Part shown: one piece after another, positions 1-9,503 of the stretch | Layout: every line of letters starts with the position of its first letter | Numbering within the stretch: position 1 is the first letter of the stretch | Assembly (NCBI GenBank): GCA_023384575.1 | Contig: JAHDVP010000031.1 | Coordinates: forward strand, 23,378 to 68,089 | Reading direction: 5' to 3' | DNA: 44,712 bases | DNA from: Acidobacteriota bacterium | Lineage (GTDB): Bacteria > Acidobacteriota > Vicinamibacteria > Vicinamibacterales > JAFNAJ01 | Notes under the pieces: model-generated | What the model was told of the DNA's origin: nothing | The model's database searches: none | The model's input: only the letters and a program-made list of their open reading frames with translations | Position numbers and translations under genes: made by a program

Positions 1-30
1 AGCCCGTAGCCCGGGTGATATATTACGGGC
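1..30. repeat. Inverted repeat and edge of a dispersed intergenic repeat
   Basis: The first 11 bases (AGCCCGTAGCC) are the exact reverse complement of the 11-mer at 35932-35942, at the left end of the intergenic minisatellite there. The arm GCCCGTA (2-8) also pairs with TACGGGC (24-30), so a 7-bp hairpin can form immediately before the GTG start of ino1. The window edge cuts the element, so its full length is unknown. The AT-rich loop (TGATATATT) could hold a -10-like element, but no -35 is visible. Confidence 0.4.
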
Positions 31-31
31 C

Positions 32-1345
32 GTGAAACACGCCTCTGAAATCATCCCTGCTCAAGGAAAACTCGGAATTCTGCTCGTCGGCCTCGGGGCG
101 GTGAGCACCACGTTCATTGCCGGCGTGCTGGCGGTGCGGAAGGGACTGGCGTCGCCCATTGGCGCGCTGACCCAGATGGGCACCATTCGGCTCGGCAAGC
201 GCACCGAGGGGCGGACGCCCCTCATCAAGGACTTCGTGCCGCTCGCCTCGCTCGACGACATCGTCTTCGGCGGGTGGGACATCTTCGAGGACGACTGTTA
301 CGAGGCCGCAAAGACGGCCGGCGTGCTCGACGAGAGGCTGCTCGACCAGGTGAAGGACGAGCTGCAGGCCATCAAGCCGTGGAAGGCGGTCTTCGACCGT
401 CAGTACGTGAAGCGGCTCGACGGCCCCAACGTGAAGAAGGGCGCCAACAAGAAGGCACTGGCCGACCAGGTCATCGACGACATGCGCCGCTTCAAGCAGG
501 ATCACGGCCTCGACCGGCTCGTGATGATCTGGTGCGGAAGCACCGAGATCTTCATGACCGAGTCGCCGGCGCACCAGTCGATCGAGGCCTTCGAGCAGGC
601 GCTCGAGGCCAACGATCCCTCCATTCCTTCGTCGATGGTCTATGCCTACGCGGCCTTGAAGGAAGGCGTCCCCTACGCCAACGGCGCGCCCAACCTCACG
701 GCGGACGTTCCGGCGCTCATGCAGATGGCGCAGGAGAAGCGGGTGCCCGTCGCGGGCAAGGACTTCAAGACGGGGCAGACGCTCATCAAGACGGTCATCG
801 CGCCGGGGCTGAAGGCGCGGCTGCTCGGCGTGAGCGGCTGGTACTCGACCAACATCCTGGGGAACCGCGACGGCGAGGTGCTCGACGATCCCGAGTCGTT
901 CAAGACGAAGGAGGAGAGCAAGAAGTCGGTGCTCGACTACATCCTCCAGCCCGACCTGTACCCGACGCTCTACAAGGACCTCTGCCACGTCGTCAGGATC
1001 AACTACTATCCGCCCCGCGGCGACAACAAGGAAGGGTGGGACAACATCGATCTCGTCGGGTGGCTGGGCTATCCGATGCAGCTCAAGATCAACTTCCTCT
1101 GTCGAGACAGCATCCTCGCCGCGCCGATCGTGCTCGACCTGGCGCTGTTTCTCGATCTCGCCTCGCGGGCCGGCCTGTCGGGCATCCAGGAGTGGCTCTC
1201 GTTCTACTTCAAGAGCCCTCAGCACGCGCCCGGTCTGTACCCGGAGCACGACCTGTTCATTCAGTTGATGAAGCTCAAGAACACGCTGCGGTACCTCCAG
1301 GGCGAGGACCTGATCACGCACCTGGGACACGACTACTACGACTGA
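32..1345 (+). CDS. ino1: Inositol-3-phosphate synthase
   Basis: A 437-residue protein of the myo-inositol-1-phosphate synthase family, which converts glucose 6-phosphate to 1L-myo-inositol 1-phosphate with NAD as internal redox cofactor in the cytoplasm. The N-terminal Rossmann turn (GILLVGLGAVSTTF, about residues 14-27), the WYSTNILGNRDGEVL block (about 270-284) and the C-terminal LKINFLCRDSILAAPIVLDL block (about 350-369) are family hallmarks. The GTG start at 32 is the only start that leaves the Rossmann fold intact; no clear Shine-Dalgarno sequence precedes it and a small hairpin abuts it. It lies 30 bp ahead of a membrane-protein gene and may be co-transcribed with it. Bacterial homologs feed inositol phospholipids or inositol solutes; which applies here is not shown by the sequence. 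Confidence 0.95.
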   Translation: MKHASEIIPAQGKLGILLVGLGAVSTTFIAGVLAVRKGLASPIGALTQMGTIRLGKRTEGRTPLIKDFVPLASLDDIVFGGWDIFEDDCYEAAKTAGVLDERLLDQVKDELQAIKPWKAVFDRQYVKRLDGPNVKKGANKKALADQVIDDMRRFKQDHGLDRLVMIWCGSTEIFMTESPAHQSIEAFEQALEANDPSIPSSMVYAYAALKEGVPYANGAPNLTADVPALMQMAQEKRVPVAGKDFKTGQTLIKTVIAPGLKARLLGVSGWYSTNILGNRDGEVLDDPESFKTKEESKKSVLDYILQPDLYPTLYKDLCHVVRINYYPPRGDNKEGWDNIDLVGWLGYPMQLKINFLCRDSILAAPIVLDLALFLDLASRAGLSGIQEWLSFYFKSPQHAPGLYPEHDLFIQLMKLKNTLRYLQGEDLITHLGHDYYD

Positions 1346-1375
1346 GCGAGCCCGTCCGGCCTCGACCCGAAGCCT

Positions 1376-1906
1376 ATGGCCCCTGCGAAGCTCCAGCCCG
1401 CACTGCTCGGCGGCATCTTCATCGGCGTGCTGTCGGGGCTGCCCGTCGTCAGCCTGTGCTGCTGCCTGTGGATGATCGGCGGCGGGGCACTCGCCGCGTA
1501 CCTGATGCAGCAGAACCACCCGACGCCCGTGTCCCCGGGCGACGGGGCGCTCGTCGGTCTGCTCGCCGGCGTCGTCAGCGCGTTCGTCTACGTCCTGGTG
1601 ACGATGCTCGCCAACGTGCTGGTCGGACCCGCGATGGACGGGGTCATCGAGCAGTTGCTCGACGGGACGGCCGATCTGCCTCCCGAAGCGCGCGACGTGC
1701 TCGAGCGCGTGCGGGGCATGGGCGTCGGTGGCGTGGTGCTGGTGTTCTCCTTCGTCTTCCAGCTGTTCCTTGGCACGGTGTTCGCCACGCTCGGCGGCCT
1801 GCTCGGCGCGGTCCTGTTCCGCAAGCCGTCGCCGCCCATCGCGCCACCTCCCCTGCCGCCGTCGTTCACGGCCCCGTCCGGCCCTGGCGGGCCCACGAGC
1901 GTCTGA
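1376..1906 (+). CDS. Small multi-pass membrane protein, unknown function
   Basis: A 176-residue protein I do not recognise. Hydrophobic segments at about residues 9-25, 28-42, 58-82 and 115-142 predict roughly four membrane helices. The second contains a CCC run (residues about 26-28) and a GGG turn. The C-terminus after the last helix is proline-rich (RKPSPPIAPPPLPPS) and probably cytosolic or disordered. It follows ino1 by 30 bp and precedes a lipoprotein gene by 6 bp, so the three look co-transcribed. There are no catalytic motifs; a role in the envelope is inference from topology and neighbours only. Confidence 0.75.
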   Translation: MAPAKLQPALLGGIFIGVLSGLPVVSLCCCLWMIGGGALAAYLMQQNHPTPVSPGDGALVGLLAGVVSAFVYVLVTMLANVLVGPAMDGVIEQLLDGTADLPPEARDVLERVRGMGVGGVVLVFSFVFQLFLGTVFATLGGLLGAVLFRKPSPPIAPPPLPPSFTAPSGPGGPTSV

Positions 1907-1912
1907 TCGACC

Positions 1913-2443
1913 ATGCGCGTGTGGTGTCGATGGCGGGCGTGGCCGCGTGTCCTCCTGGCCGTGGCCCTGCTGGTGGCGGCGGCGGCGTGCGGGCCGGGCG
2001 CCCCGGTCCCGGAGCCCGCGCCCCAATCGGTGGCGCCGGCCGGGGGCGCCGCCCTCGCCTCGCTCGCGGTCGAGGATGCCGAGGGCGTCCGACTCGAGGT
2101 GGTCGACGTCACGCGACCGGCGCTCGGCGTGGTCGAGGTACAGCTGACACTCGTCAACATCGGCGCGTCGGCGTTCGACCTGGGCGAGCGGTGGGCCGCC
2201 GCCGGCGAGCCCGGAGCCCTTTCGGAACTCGCCCTGGCCGAACCCGACGGACAGAAGCGACACTTCGTGCTGCGCGACGACCACGGCCGGCCCCTGTGCT
2301 CGACCGGCGAGGCGCCCATCGCCGCGGGTGAGCGGCGTCAGTTGTGGGCCCGCTTCGGCGCGCCGGCCAACTCGGTCCCGAGCGTGCGCCTCGTCGCCGG
2401 GTCGCTCGAGTCGGGCGAGTTCGCGCTGCCGCCCGCGCCGTGA
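1913..2443 (+). CDS. Putative lipoprotein, unknown function
   Basis: A 176-residue protein with an N-terminal Arg/Trp-rich region, a hydrophobic stretch (residues about 13-25) and a lipobox-like AAAC ending in Cys26, followed by a Pro/Ala-rich linker. This predicts an SPII-processed lipoprotein facing the periplasm. The mature part (about 50-170) reads as a beta-rich domain with alternating hydrophobics (RLEVVDVTRPALGVVEVQLTLVNIG), reminiscent of small Ig-like or DUF-type domains, but no named family is recognised. The ATG at 1913 lies 6 bp after the preceding membrane-protein gene, suggesting translational coupling. Confidence 0.75.
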   Translation: MRVWCRWRAWPRVLLAVALLVAAAACGPGAPVPEPAPQSVAPAGGAALASLAVEDAEGVRLEVVDVTRPALGVVEVQLTLVNIGASAFDLGERWAAAGEPGALSELALAEPDGQKRHFVLRDDHGRPLCSTGEAPIAAGERRQLWARFGAPANSVPSVRLVAGSLESGEFALPPAP

Positions 2444-2531
2444 TGCCGCCCGGAGCCGCCGGCGGAACCGCGCCACGCCGCCTGACGTAATCTCAAGGGA
2501 CAACCCAGTCGTTTCATCGTGAGAACCGCTG

Positions 2532-3221
2532 ATGCCTGCGCTGATTGAGACCCGCGACCTGTGGAAGACCTACATCATGGGATCGGAGGAGATTCACGCG
2601 CTGCGTGGCGTCACCGTCCAGATCGAACGTGGTGAGTACGTGGCGATCATGGGGCCCTCGGGTTCCGGCAAGTCGACGCTGATGAACCTGGTCGGCTGCC
2701 TCGACACGCCAAGCCGCGGGAGCTACATCCTCAACGGCAAGGAAGTCAGCCAGATGAACGACGACGAGCTGGCGCGGATCCGGAACGAGGAAATCGGGTT
2801 CGTCTTCCAGACGTTCAACCTCCTGCCCCGCGCCACCGCCCTCCACAACGTCGAACTGCCGCTCGTCTACGCGGGTATGCCGGCGAAGGAACGTCAGGCC
2901 CAGGCGAAGCTCGCGCTCGAACGCGTCGAGCTCGGGTCGCGAATGACCCACCGGCCCAACGAGCTCTCGGGTGGGCAGCGCCAGCGCGTGGCCATCGCCC
3001 GCGCTCTCGTGAACAACCCGTCCATCCTCCTCGCCGACGAGCCCACCGGCAACCTCGACTCGAAGACCGGGATCGAGATCATGGCGCTCTTCGACCGACT
3101 CCACGAGGGCGGCAACACCATCGTCCTCGTCACCCACGAGTCGGACGTTGCCGCGCACGCGCACCGCATCATCCACATTCGCGACGGTCAGGTCGAAGAC
3201 GACGTGCGCCGGGCGGCGTGA
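2532..3221 (+). CDS. ABC transporter ATP-binding protein, LolD/MacB type
   Basis: A 229-residue ATPase subunit with Walker [10 protein letters not shown] (residues 41-49), Q-loop in [12 protein letters not shown], signature [15 protein letters not shown] and Walker [13 protein letters not shown]. The FNLLPR and [11 protein letters not shown] text is typical of the MacB/LolD/FtsE-like group that energises lipoprotein release, mechanotransmission or efflux. Members of this family usually sit directly before a four-TM permease with a large periplasmic domain. None follows here: the next 263 bp are non-coding and then genes are on the other strand. The partner must be encoded elsewhere, or the gene is an orphan. 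Confidence 0.9.
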   Translation: MPALIETRDLWKTYIMGSEEIHALRGVTVQIERGEYVAIMGPSGSGKSTLMNLVGCLDTPSRGSYILNGKEVSQMNDDELARIRNEEIGFVFQTFNLLPRATALHNVELPLVYAGMPAKERQAQAKLALERVELGSRMTHRPNELSGGQRQRVAIARALVNNPSILLADEPTGNLDSKTGIEIMALFDRLHEGGNTIVLVTHESDVAAHAHRIIHIRDGQVEDDVRRAA

Positions 3222-3324
3222 CGCGATCGTCTCTGCAACCTGCGGCGCACCGCGGCTCCTCCCGAAGGTCTCCCGACGGGGCATGCACCCGCCAGGCCCT
3301 CAGCACCTGACCGAAATGGACCAC

Positions 3325-3354
3325 AGTCCATATCACTCATGAGCGATGTGGACT
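3325..3354. other. 30-bp near-perfect palindrome between convergent genes
   Basis: Arms AGTCCATATCACTCA (3325-3339) and TGAGCGATGTGGACT (3340-3354) pair along 15 positions with two non-Watson-Crick pairs (one G:T type, one A/C). It lies in the 263-bp gap between the + strand ABC ATPase gene and the - strand oppF-like gene, whose ends converge. No T-run follows on either strand, so it is not a textbook intrinsic terminator. A bidirectional transcription end, protein-binding site or attachment-like remnant are all possible. The rest of the gap shows only GC-rich sequence. Confidence 0.4.
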
Positions 3355-3484
3355 CACCGTCTTGCCGTTCATCGCCTTCTGCGAGGCGCTCGAACCGCCG
3401 TGATGGCCGCGCCTGGCGCGGTCATGCTCGGGTACTCGCACTCCTGACGAGCCAACCGGTCGCCGGTCGCCGGCGGCCCGGCCG

Positions 3485-4381
3485 TCACACCGCCGCGAAG
3501 TGCCCCGACGCCACCTCCCGCAGCGGCGCCCGGCGGTCGAACGCGTCGGGGTCGAGCGTGATCCGGCTGGTGACGGCATCGGGGTCCGGGACCGGGATCG
3601 CCGAGAGCAGCGCCTGTGTGTAGGGATGGCGTGGCGACGTGAAGAGGGACGCCGTCGGCGCCATTTCGACGATTCGCCCCAGGTACATCACCGCGACGCG
3701 GCTGCAGATGTGACGCACGAGCCGCAGGTCGTGCGCGATGAAGAGGTAGGTCAGCCCGAGGCGATCCTGCAGGTCGAGCATCAGGTTCACGACCTGCGCC
3801 TGAATCGAGACGTCGAGCGCCGACACGGGTTCGTCGGCGACCACGAACGACGGGTTGAGCGCCAGCGCCCGCGCGAGGCCGATTCGCTGGCGCTGGCCGC
3901 CGCTGAACTCGTGCGGATACCGCGCGAGGTGCGACGGGTCGAGCCCGACCAGCCGGAACAGCTCCGCCACGCGCTCGCGGCGTTCGCGCTTCCCGCCCAG
4001 GGCGTGGATGACCAGTGGCTCCTCGACGATGTCGCCGACGCGCATGCGGGGGTTGAGCGACGAGTACGGGTCCTGGAACACGATCTGCATCTCGCGCCGC
4101 GCCAGGCGCAGGTCCGTGCGTCCGAGCGCGAGCACGTCGCGCCCCTTGAACGACACCTCACCTGCCGTCGGCTCGACCAGCCGCAGCATGCACCGGCCCG
4201 TCGTGGTCTTTCCGCTGCCCGACTCCCCCACCAGGCCGAACGTCTCGCCCTCCGCGATGACGAAGCTCACGTCGTCGACGGCCCGCACGATCGTGGGGCG
4301 GGCGAACAGGCCCGGACGCCTGGTGAACTCCTTGACGAGGCCGCGCACTTCGACGAGCGGCCGGCCGGTCGTGGCGTTCAT
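3485..4381 (-). CDS. oppF: Oligopeptide/dipeptide ABC transporter ATPase, OppF-like
   Basis: A 298-residue ATPase starting at the ATG complementary to 4379-4381, which overlaps the oppD stop by four bases (ATGA), so it is translationally coupled. It carries Walker [10 protein letters not shown], signature [15 protein letters not shown], Walker [19 protein letters not shown] and the peptide-transporter C-terminal block [19 protein letters not shown]. The core text ([16 protein letters not shown]) is typical of OppF/DppF. The C-terminus ends GHFAAV and lacks the usual Cys-containing tail that the neighbouring OppD keeps. There is no substrate-binding protein or permease in the window. Substrate could be peptides, nickel or another small ligand; the sequence does not decide. 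Confidence 0.9.
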   Translation of the reverse strand: MNATTGRPLVEVRGLVKEFTRRPGLFARPTIVRAVDDVSFVIAEGETFGLVGESGSGKTTTGRCMLRLVEPTAGEVSFKGRDVLALGRTDLRLARREMQIVFQDPYSSLNPRMRVGDIVEEPLVIHALGGKRERRERVAELFRLVGLDPSHLARYPHEFSGGQRQRIGLARALALNPSFVVADEPVSALDVSIQAQVVNLMLDLQDRLGLTYLFIAHDLRLVRHICSRVAVMYLGRIVEMAPTASLFTSPRHPYTQALLSAIPVPDPDAVTSRITLDPDAFDRRAPLREVASGHFAAV

Positions 4382-5409
4382 CCCGCCGTGTCTCCGGGTG
4401 CTCGGGTCAGGGCCGGGTCGAGCAGGAAGCAGCGGGCCGCGTGACGGTCGCCAACGGGCGAGAGCGCCGGGACGTCGGCCGTGCAGGGCGCGAAGCGGTG
4501 CGGGCACCGCGGCGCGAACGCACACCCCGGCTGAATGGCCTCCGGTGTCGGGACGACACCGTCGATGGCCTTGAGCCGCCCGCCCGCCGCCGTGCCGGGC
4601 ATCGACGCCAGCAGGCCCTGCGTGTACGGGTGGGCTGGCCGGGCGAAGACCTGTCGGACCGGGCCCTGTTCGACGAGACGGCCCGCGTACATGACGGCCA
4701 CGCGGTCTGCCGTCTGAGCGATGACGCCGAGGTCGTGGGTGATGAGCAGCAGCGACAGGCCGTACCGCTCCTTCAGTTCTCGCAGCAGGTCGAGGATCTG
4801 GCCCTGGATGGTGACATCGAGGGCCGTGGTCGGCTCGTCGGCGATGACCAGCGCGGGCCGGCACGCCAGGGCGGTGGCAATCAGCGCCCGCTGGCGCATG
4901 CCGCCCGACAACTGGTGGGGAAAGTCGCGCGCCCGCTGCTCCGGGTCGGGCAGCCGCACGTCGGCGAGCAGGTCGACCGCGCGACGCCGAGCCTCGCTCC
5001 ACGAGGCGAGCCCGTGGACGACGAGCGTCTCGGCGATCTGGTCGCCGATCGTGAAGACCGGGTTGAGCGCCGTCATCGGCTCCTGGAAGATCAGCGCGAT
5101 CTGCGCGCCGCGAACGCGCCGAATCTCGTGCTCGGGCAGCGCCAGCAGGTCGCGCCCGCCGAACAGCACGCGGCCGCCGGCGATGCGTCCCGGTGGCTCG
5201 ACCAGACGGAGGATCGAGAGCGCGGTGAGCGACTTCCCGCTGCCCGATTCGCCGACGAGGCCGAGCGTCTCGCCTCTGGCAATCTCGAAGGTGAGGTCGT
5301 CGACCGCCGGCACGAACCGCCCGCCGACGTCGAAGCCGGTCGTGAGGCGATCCACCACGACGAGCGGCGTCTCACCCGCGGCGGTGGGGGCGGTGTCGGC
5401 GGCAGGCAC
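4378..5409 (-). CDS. oppD: Oligopeptide/dipeptide ABC transporter ATPase, OppD-like
   Basis: A 343-residue ATPase read from a GTG complementary to 5407-5409, two bases after the mutase stop; no in-frame ATG is close enough to keep the domain complete. Walker [11 protein letters not shown]-loop region [21 protein letters not shown], signature [15 protein letters not shown] and Walker [19 protein letters not shown] define the OppD/DppD group. The C-terminal oligopeptide domain keeps four Cys (GC, RC, PC, RC within the last ~45 residues), the pattern reported to hold a [4Fe-4S] cluster in mycobacterial OppD. It pairs with the next gene oppF to form a heterodimeric ATPase. Its tight coupling to a B12-dependent mutase is unusual. 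Confidence 0.9.
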   Translation of the reverse strand: MPAADTAPTAAGETPLVVVDRLTTGFDVGGRFVPAVDDLTFEIARGETLGLVGESGSGKSLTALSILRLVEPPGRIAGGRVLFGGRDLLALPEHEIRRVRGAQIALIFQEPMTALNPVFTIGDQIAETLVVHGLASWSEARRRAVDLLADVRLPDPEQRARDFPHQLSGGMRQRALIATALACRPALVIADEPTTALDVTIQGQILDLLRELKERYGLSLLLITHDLGVIAQTADRVAVMYAGRLVEQGPVRQVFARPAHPYTQGLLASMPGTAAGGRLKAIDGVVPTPEAIQPGCAFAPRCPHRFAPCTADVPALSPVGDRHAARCFLLDPALTRAPGDTAG

Positions 5410-5411
5410 GG

Positions 5412-6965
5412 TCAGCCGAGCGACTGCTCGCGGTACTCGCCGAAGACCACGCGCATGGCGTCGGCAATCTCGCCCACCGTCGCCCGGGCCTCGACGGCGC
5501 GGAGGATGGCCGGCAGCAGGTTCGAGCCGTCGCGGGCCGCCTGCGAGACCGCGTCGAGACCGGCGCGCCACGAGGTGACGTCGCGGCCCGCGCGCACCGC
5601 CCTCAGGCGGTCCACCTGGCGCCGCTCGATCTCCGGGTCGATGCGGAGCACGTCCACGCCGGGCGACGACTCGTCCTGGAAGCGGTTGACGCCCACCACG
5701 ACCTGCTCGCCGCCGTCGATCGCCAGCTGGGCCCGGTAGGCCGATTCCTGGATCTCTCGTTGAATCGCGCCGGTCTCGATGGCGGTCAGGGTGCCGCCGA
5801 GCCGGTCGATGCGATCGAGCAGTTCGACGGCGCCCTGCTCGATCCGGTTCGTCATCGCCTCGATGGCCCACGACCCGGCGACGGGGTCGATGGTGTTCGC
5901 CACGCCGCTCTCGTGCGCCACGACCTGCTGCGTCCTGAGCGCGATGCGCGCCGAGTCCTCGGTCGGCAGCGCCAGCGCTTCGTCGCGCCCGTTGCAGTGC
6001 AGCGACTGGGTGCCGCCGAGCACCGCCGCGAGCGCCTGCAGGGCCACGCGGACGATGTTGTTGTCGGGCTGCTGGGCGGTGAGCGTGCTGCCCGCCGTCT
6101 GCGTGTGGAAACGCAGCTGCTGCGCCCGAGGGTTGGTCGCGCCGAAGCGATCGCGCATGATGCGCGCCCAGAGCCGGCGCGCGGCGCGGAACTTGGCGAT
6201 CTCCTCGAGGAAGTCGTTGTGGCAGTTGAAGAAGAACGACAGCCGCTGGCCGAGGGCGTTCACGTCGAGCCCCGCGTCGATGGCCGACTGCACGTAGGCC
6301 ATGGCGTTGGCGAAGGTGAACGCCACCTCCTGCACCGCCGTCGAGCCCGCTTCGCGGATGTGATACCCGCTGATCGAGATCGTGTTCCAGTGCGGCAGCT
6401 CGCGTTCGCAGAACGCGAAGATGTCCGTGATGATTCGCAGCGACGCGCGCGGGGGATAGATGTAGGTGCCGCGTGCGACGTACTCCTTGAGGACGTCGTT
6501 CTGGATGGTGCCCGAGAGCTTCGATGCCGGCACCCCCTGCCGCCGCGCGACCGCGATGTAGAGCGCGAGCAGGATCGACGCCGTCGCGTTGATCGTCATC
6601 GACGTCGACACGCGGTCGAGCGGAATGCCGTCGAACAGCTCCGCCATGTCCTCGATTGAATCGATGGCGACGCCGACCTTGCCGACCTCGCCCGCCGCGA
6701 GGGCGTGGTCGGAGTCGTAGCCGATCTGTGTCGGCAGGTCGAAGGCGACGCTGAGCCCGCTGACGCCCTGCTCGAGCAGGTAGCGATACCGCGCGTTCGA
6801 CTCGGCAGCCGTCCCGAAGCCCGCGTACTGGCGCATCGTCCAGAGCCGGCCTCGGTACATCGTCGGCTGGATCCCGCGGGTGAAGGGAAACGTGCCGGGG
6901 TAGCCGAGCTCGGTGTCGGGATCCCAGCTCGCGAGGTCGACGGGCGTGAAGGTCGGCGCAGGCAT
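5412..6965 (-). CDS. mcmA: Methylmalonyl-CoA mutase, large (catalytic) subunit without B12 domain
   Basis: A 517-residue protein matching the TIM-barrel half of methylmalonyl-CoA mutase, which interconverts (R)-methylmalonyl-CoA and succinyl-CoA. Family text includes [17 protein letters not shown] (about 41-57), [12 protein letters not shown] (about 76-87), [11 protein letters not shown] (152-162) and SGYHIREAG (199-207). Arg165 in [11 protein letters not shown] occupies the position that is Arg in methylmalonyl-CoA mutases and Gln in isobutyryl-CoA mutases, favouring the former; ethylmalonyl-CoA mutase is not excluded. The protein ends before the cobalamin-binding DxHxxG domain, so a separate small subunit must exist elsewhere. 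The ATG complementary to 6963-6965 lies only a few bases below a predicted promoter. It heads the mcmA-oppD-oppF unit. Confidence 0.92.
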   Translation of the reverse strand: MPAPTFTPVDLASWDPDTELGYPGTFPFTRGIQPTMYRGRLWTMRQYAGFGTAAESNARYRYLLEQGVSGLSVAFDLPTQIGYDSDHALAAGEVGKVGVAIDSIEDMAELFDGIPLDRVSTSMTINATASILLALYIAVARRQGVPASKLSGTIQNDVLKEYVARGTYIYPPRASLRIITDIFAFCERELPHWNTISISGYHIREAGSTAVQEVAFTFANAMAYVQSAIDAGLDVNALGQRLSFFFNCHNDFLEEIAKFRAARRLWARIMRDRFGATNPRAQQLRFHTQTAGSTLTAQQPDNNIVRVALQALAAVLGGTQSLHCNGRDEALALPTEDSARIALRTQQVVAHESGVANTIDPVAGSWAIEAMTNRIEQGAVELLDRIDRLGGTLTAIETGAIQREIQESAYRAQLAIDGGEQVVVGVNRFQDESSPGVDVLRIDPEIERRQVDRLRAVRAGRDVTSWRAGLDAVSQAARDGSNLLPAILRAVEARATVGEIADAMRVVFGEYREQSLG

Positions 6966-6975
6966 CGTCGTCGGA

Positions 6976-7003
6976 ATTCTACCCGTTGCCGCCGCCCCGG
7001 CAA
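6976..7003 (-). promoter_or_regulatory. Predicted sigma70-type promoter of the mutase operon
   Basis: On the minus strand, -35 TTGCCG (7003-6998), a 16-bp spacer and -10 TAGAAT (6981-6976) precede mcmA. Transcription would begin around 6969, leaving only about 4 nt before the ATG at 6965, so a near-leaderless mRNA is predicted. The -35 is one arm of the palindrome TTGCCG-N6-CGGCAA (6986-7003); the other arm is the -35 of the divergent promoter. Confidence 0.5.
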
Positions 7004-7014
7004 ACGCCTACAAT
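6986..7014 (+). promoter_or_regulatory. Predicted sigma70-type promoter of the 102-residue gene
   Basis: -35 TTGCCG (6986-6991), a 17-bp spacer and -10 TACAAT (7009-7014) give a strong match to the housekeeping consensus. The expected start is near 7021, about 33 nt upstream of the ATG at 7054. A good ribosome-binding site (GGGAGG, 7043-7048) follows. The promoter shares its -35 palindrome with the divergent mutase promoter, so the two could compete or be co-regulated. Confidence 0.6.
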
Positions 7015-7053
7015 CGCGGAGGGTAGGAGCTCGGCTCAGCCAGGGAGGACCCG

Positions 7054-7362
7054 ATGGACGAGACGGTGGCGAAGCTGACCCGCGCCCTGGCCGACGCCAT
7101 TGCGGCGGCCGTGGCCGCCGACCCGCGGGTCGAGGCGTGCCGGGCCGAAGCCCGGGAGTCGGGCTACGAGCTTCGCCTGACGCTCGAGGCCACCGTCGCC
7201 CGCAAGGGCCGGATGCCGGCACGGCTGGCCGCCAGGGGCACCACCGCCATCTCACCGGCGGCTCCGGCCCGTCCCCCGCTCGAGATGACCGCCAGCGACC
7301 GCCGCTTCCTCCGGTCGCTCCGCATCGCGCCCGACGTCACGCCCGAACGCGTCGAAGAGTGA
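7054..7362 (+). CDS. Small conserved-looking protein, unknown function
   Basis: A 102-residue protein with no recognised family. The N-terminal half (residues about 3-45) is an Ala-rich amphipathic helix pattern (DETVAKLTRALADAIAAAVA), followed by a short strand-like segment (GYELRLTLEATVAR) and a Pro-rich tail ending SDRRFLRSLRIAPD. There is no signal peptide, TM segment or Cys. Support for it being real: a strong predicted promoter, a GGGAGG ribosome-binding site six bases before the ATG, and a clean fit between genes on the other strand. It is monocistronic, ending 6 bp before the convergent gpmA stop. Confidence 0.7.
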   Translation: MDETVAKLTRALADAIAAAVAADPRVEACRAEARESGYELRLTLEATVARKGRMPARLAARGTTAISPAAPARPPLEMTASDRRFLRSLRIAPDVTPERVEE

Positions 7363-7368
7363 CGCCCC

Positions 7369-8118
7369 CTATGCGCGGCGACTCGCCTGGTTGGCCACCG
7401 CCTCGGCCGCCTTGCGTGCGGCTTCCGGGTCGCCGAGGTAGTAGCTCTTGATCGGCGAGAGCGCCGCATCCAGCTGGTACACGAGCGGGATGCCCGTCGG
7501 GATGTTCAGGTCGACGATGTCGGCGTCCGAGATGCCGTCGAGGTACTTCACGAGCGCCCGCAGACTGTTGCCGTGGGCGGTGATCAGCACCCGGTCGCCG
7601 CGGGCGATCGTCGGCGCGATCGTCTCGTGCCACAGCGGCAGGAAGCGGGCCACCGTGTCCTTGAGGCACTCGGTCAGCGGCAACTGGCCGGTCGGCAGCC
7701 GCCCGTAGCGGCGGTCGTGCGCCGGATGGCGCTCGTCGCCGGCCTCGAGTGGCGGCGGTGGAATGTCGTAGCTTCGACGCCAGATCCGGGTCTGCTCCTC
7801 GCCGTGCCGGGCAGCGGTCTCGGCCTTGTTCAGGCCCTGCAGCGCCCCGTAGTGGCGTTCGTTGAGACGCCAGTCGCGGTGGACGGGCACCCACATCAGG
7901 TCCATCTCGTCGAGCACGATCCAGAGCGTGCGGATCGCCCGCTTGAGGACCGAGGTGTAGGCGACGTCGAAGGTCAGGCCTTCGGCGGCGAGCAGTCGCC
8001 CGGCCTCGAGGGCTTCCGCGCGGCCCCGTTCGGTGAGGTCCACGTCGGTCCAGCCGGTGAAACGGTTGTCCTTGTTCCAGGTGCTCTCGCCGTGGCGGAG
8101 CAGGACGAGCGTGTACAT
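7369..8118 (-). CDS. gpmA: 2,3-bisphosphoglycerate-dependent phosphoglycerate mutase
   Basis: A 249-residue cofactor-dependent phosphoglycerate mutase that interconverts 3- and 2-phosphoglycerate in glycolysis and gluconeogenesis. The phospho-acceptor motif [10 protein letters not shown] (His9), the [13 protein letters not shown] block, [18 protein letters not shown] with the catalytic Glu, and the second active-site His in [12 protein letters not shown] are all present. Length is normal for the dPGM family. It lies 14 bp downstream of eno on the same strand, so consecutive glycolytic steps are encoded together and probably co-transcribed. Confidence 0.96.
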   Translation of the reverse strand: MYTLVLLRHGESTWNKDNRFTGWTDVDLTERGRAEALEAGRLLAAEGLTFDVAYTSVLKRAIRTLWIVLDEMDLMWVPVHRDWRLNERHYGALQGLNKAETAARHGEEQTRIWRRSYDIPPPPLEAGDERHPAHDRRYGRLPTGQLPLTECLKDTVARFLPLWHETIAPTIARGDRVLITAHGNSLRALVKYLDGISDADIVDLNIPTGIPLVYQLDAALSPIKSYYLGDPEAARKAAEAVANQASRRA

Positions 8119-8132
8119 GATGTCGTCTCCCG

Positions 8133-9503
<1,371 letters not shown>

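Noticed and set aside
1771-1786. TGGCACGGTGTTCGCC, near the sigma54 consensus
   Set aside because: It lies inside the coding sequence of the small membrane protein, mismatches the -12 element and has no gene start at the proper distance.
3222-3484. Possible remnant permease after the LolD/MacB-like ATPase
   Set aside because: Only 263 bp, with short frames that lack hydrophobic segments; no trace of an FtsX-type domain.
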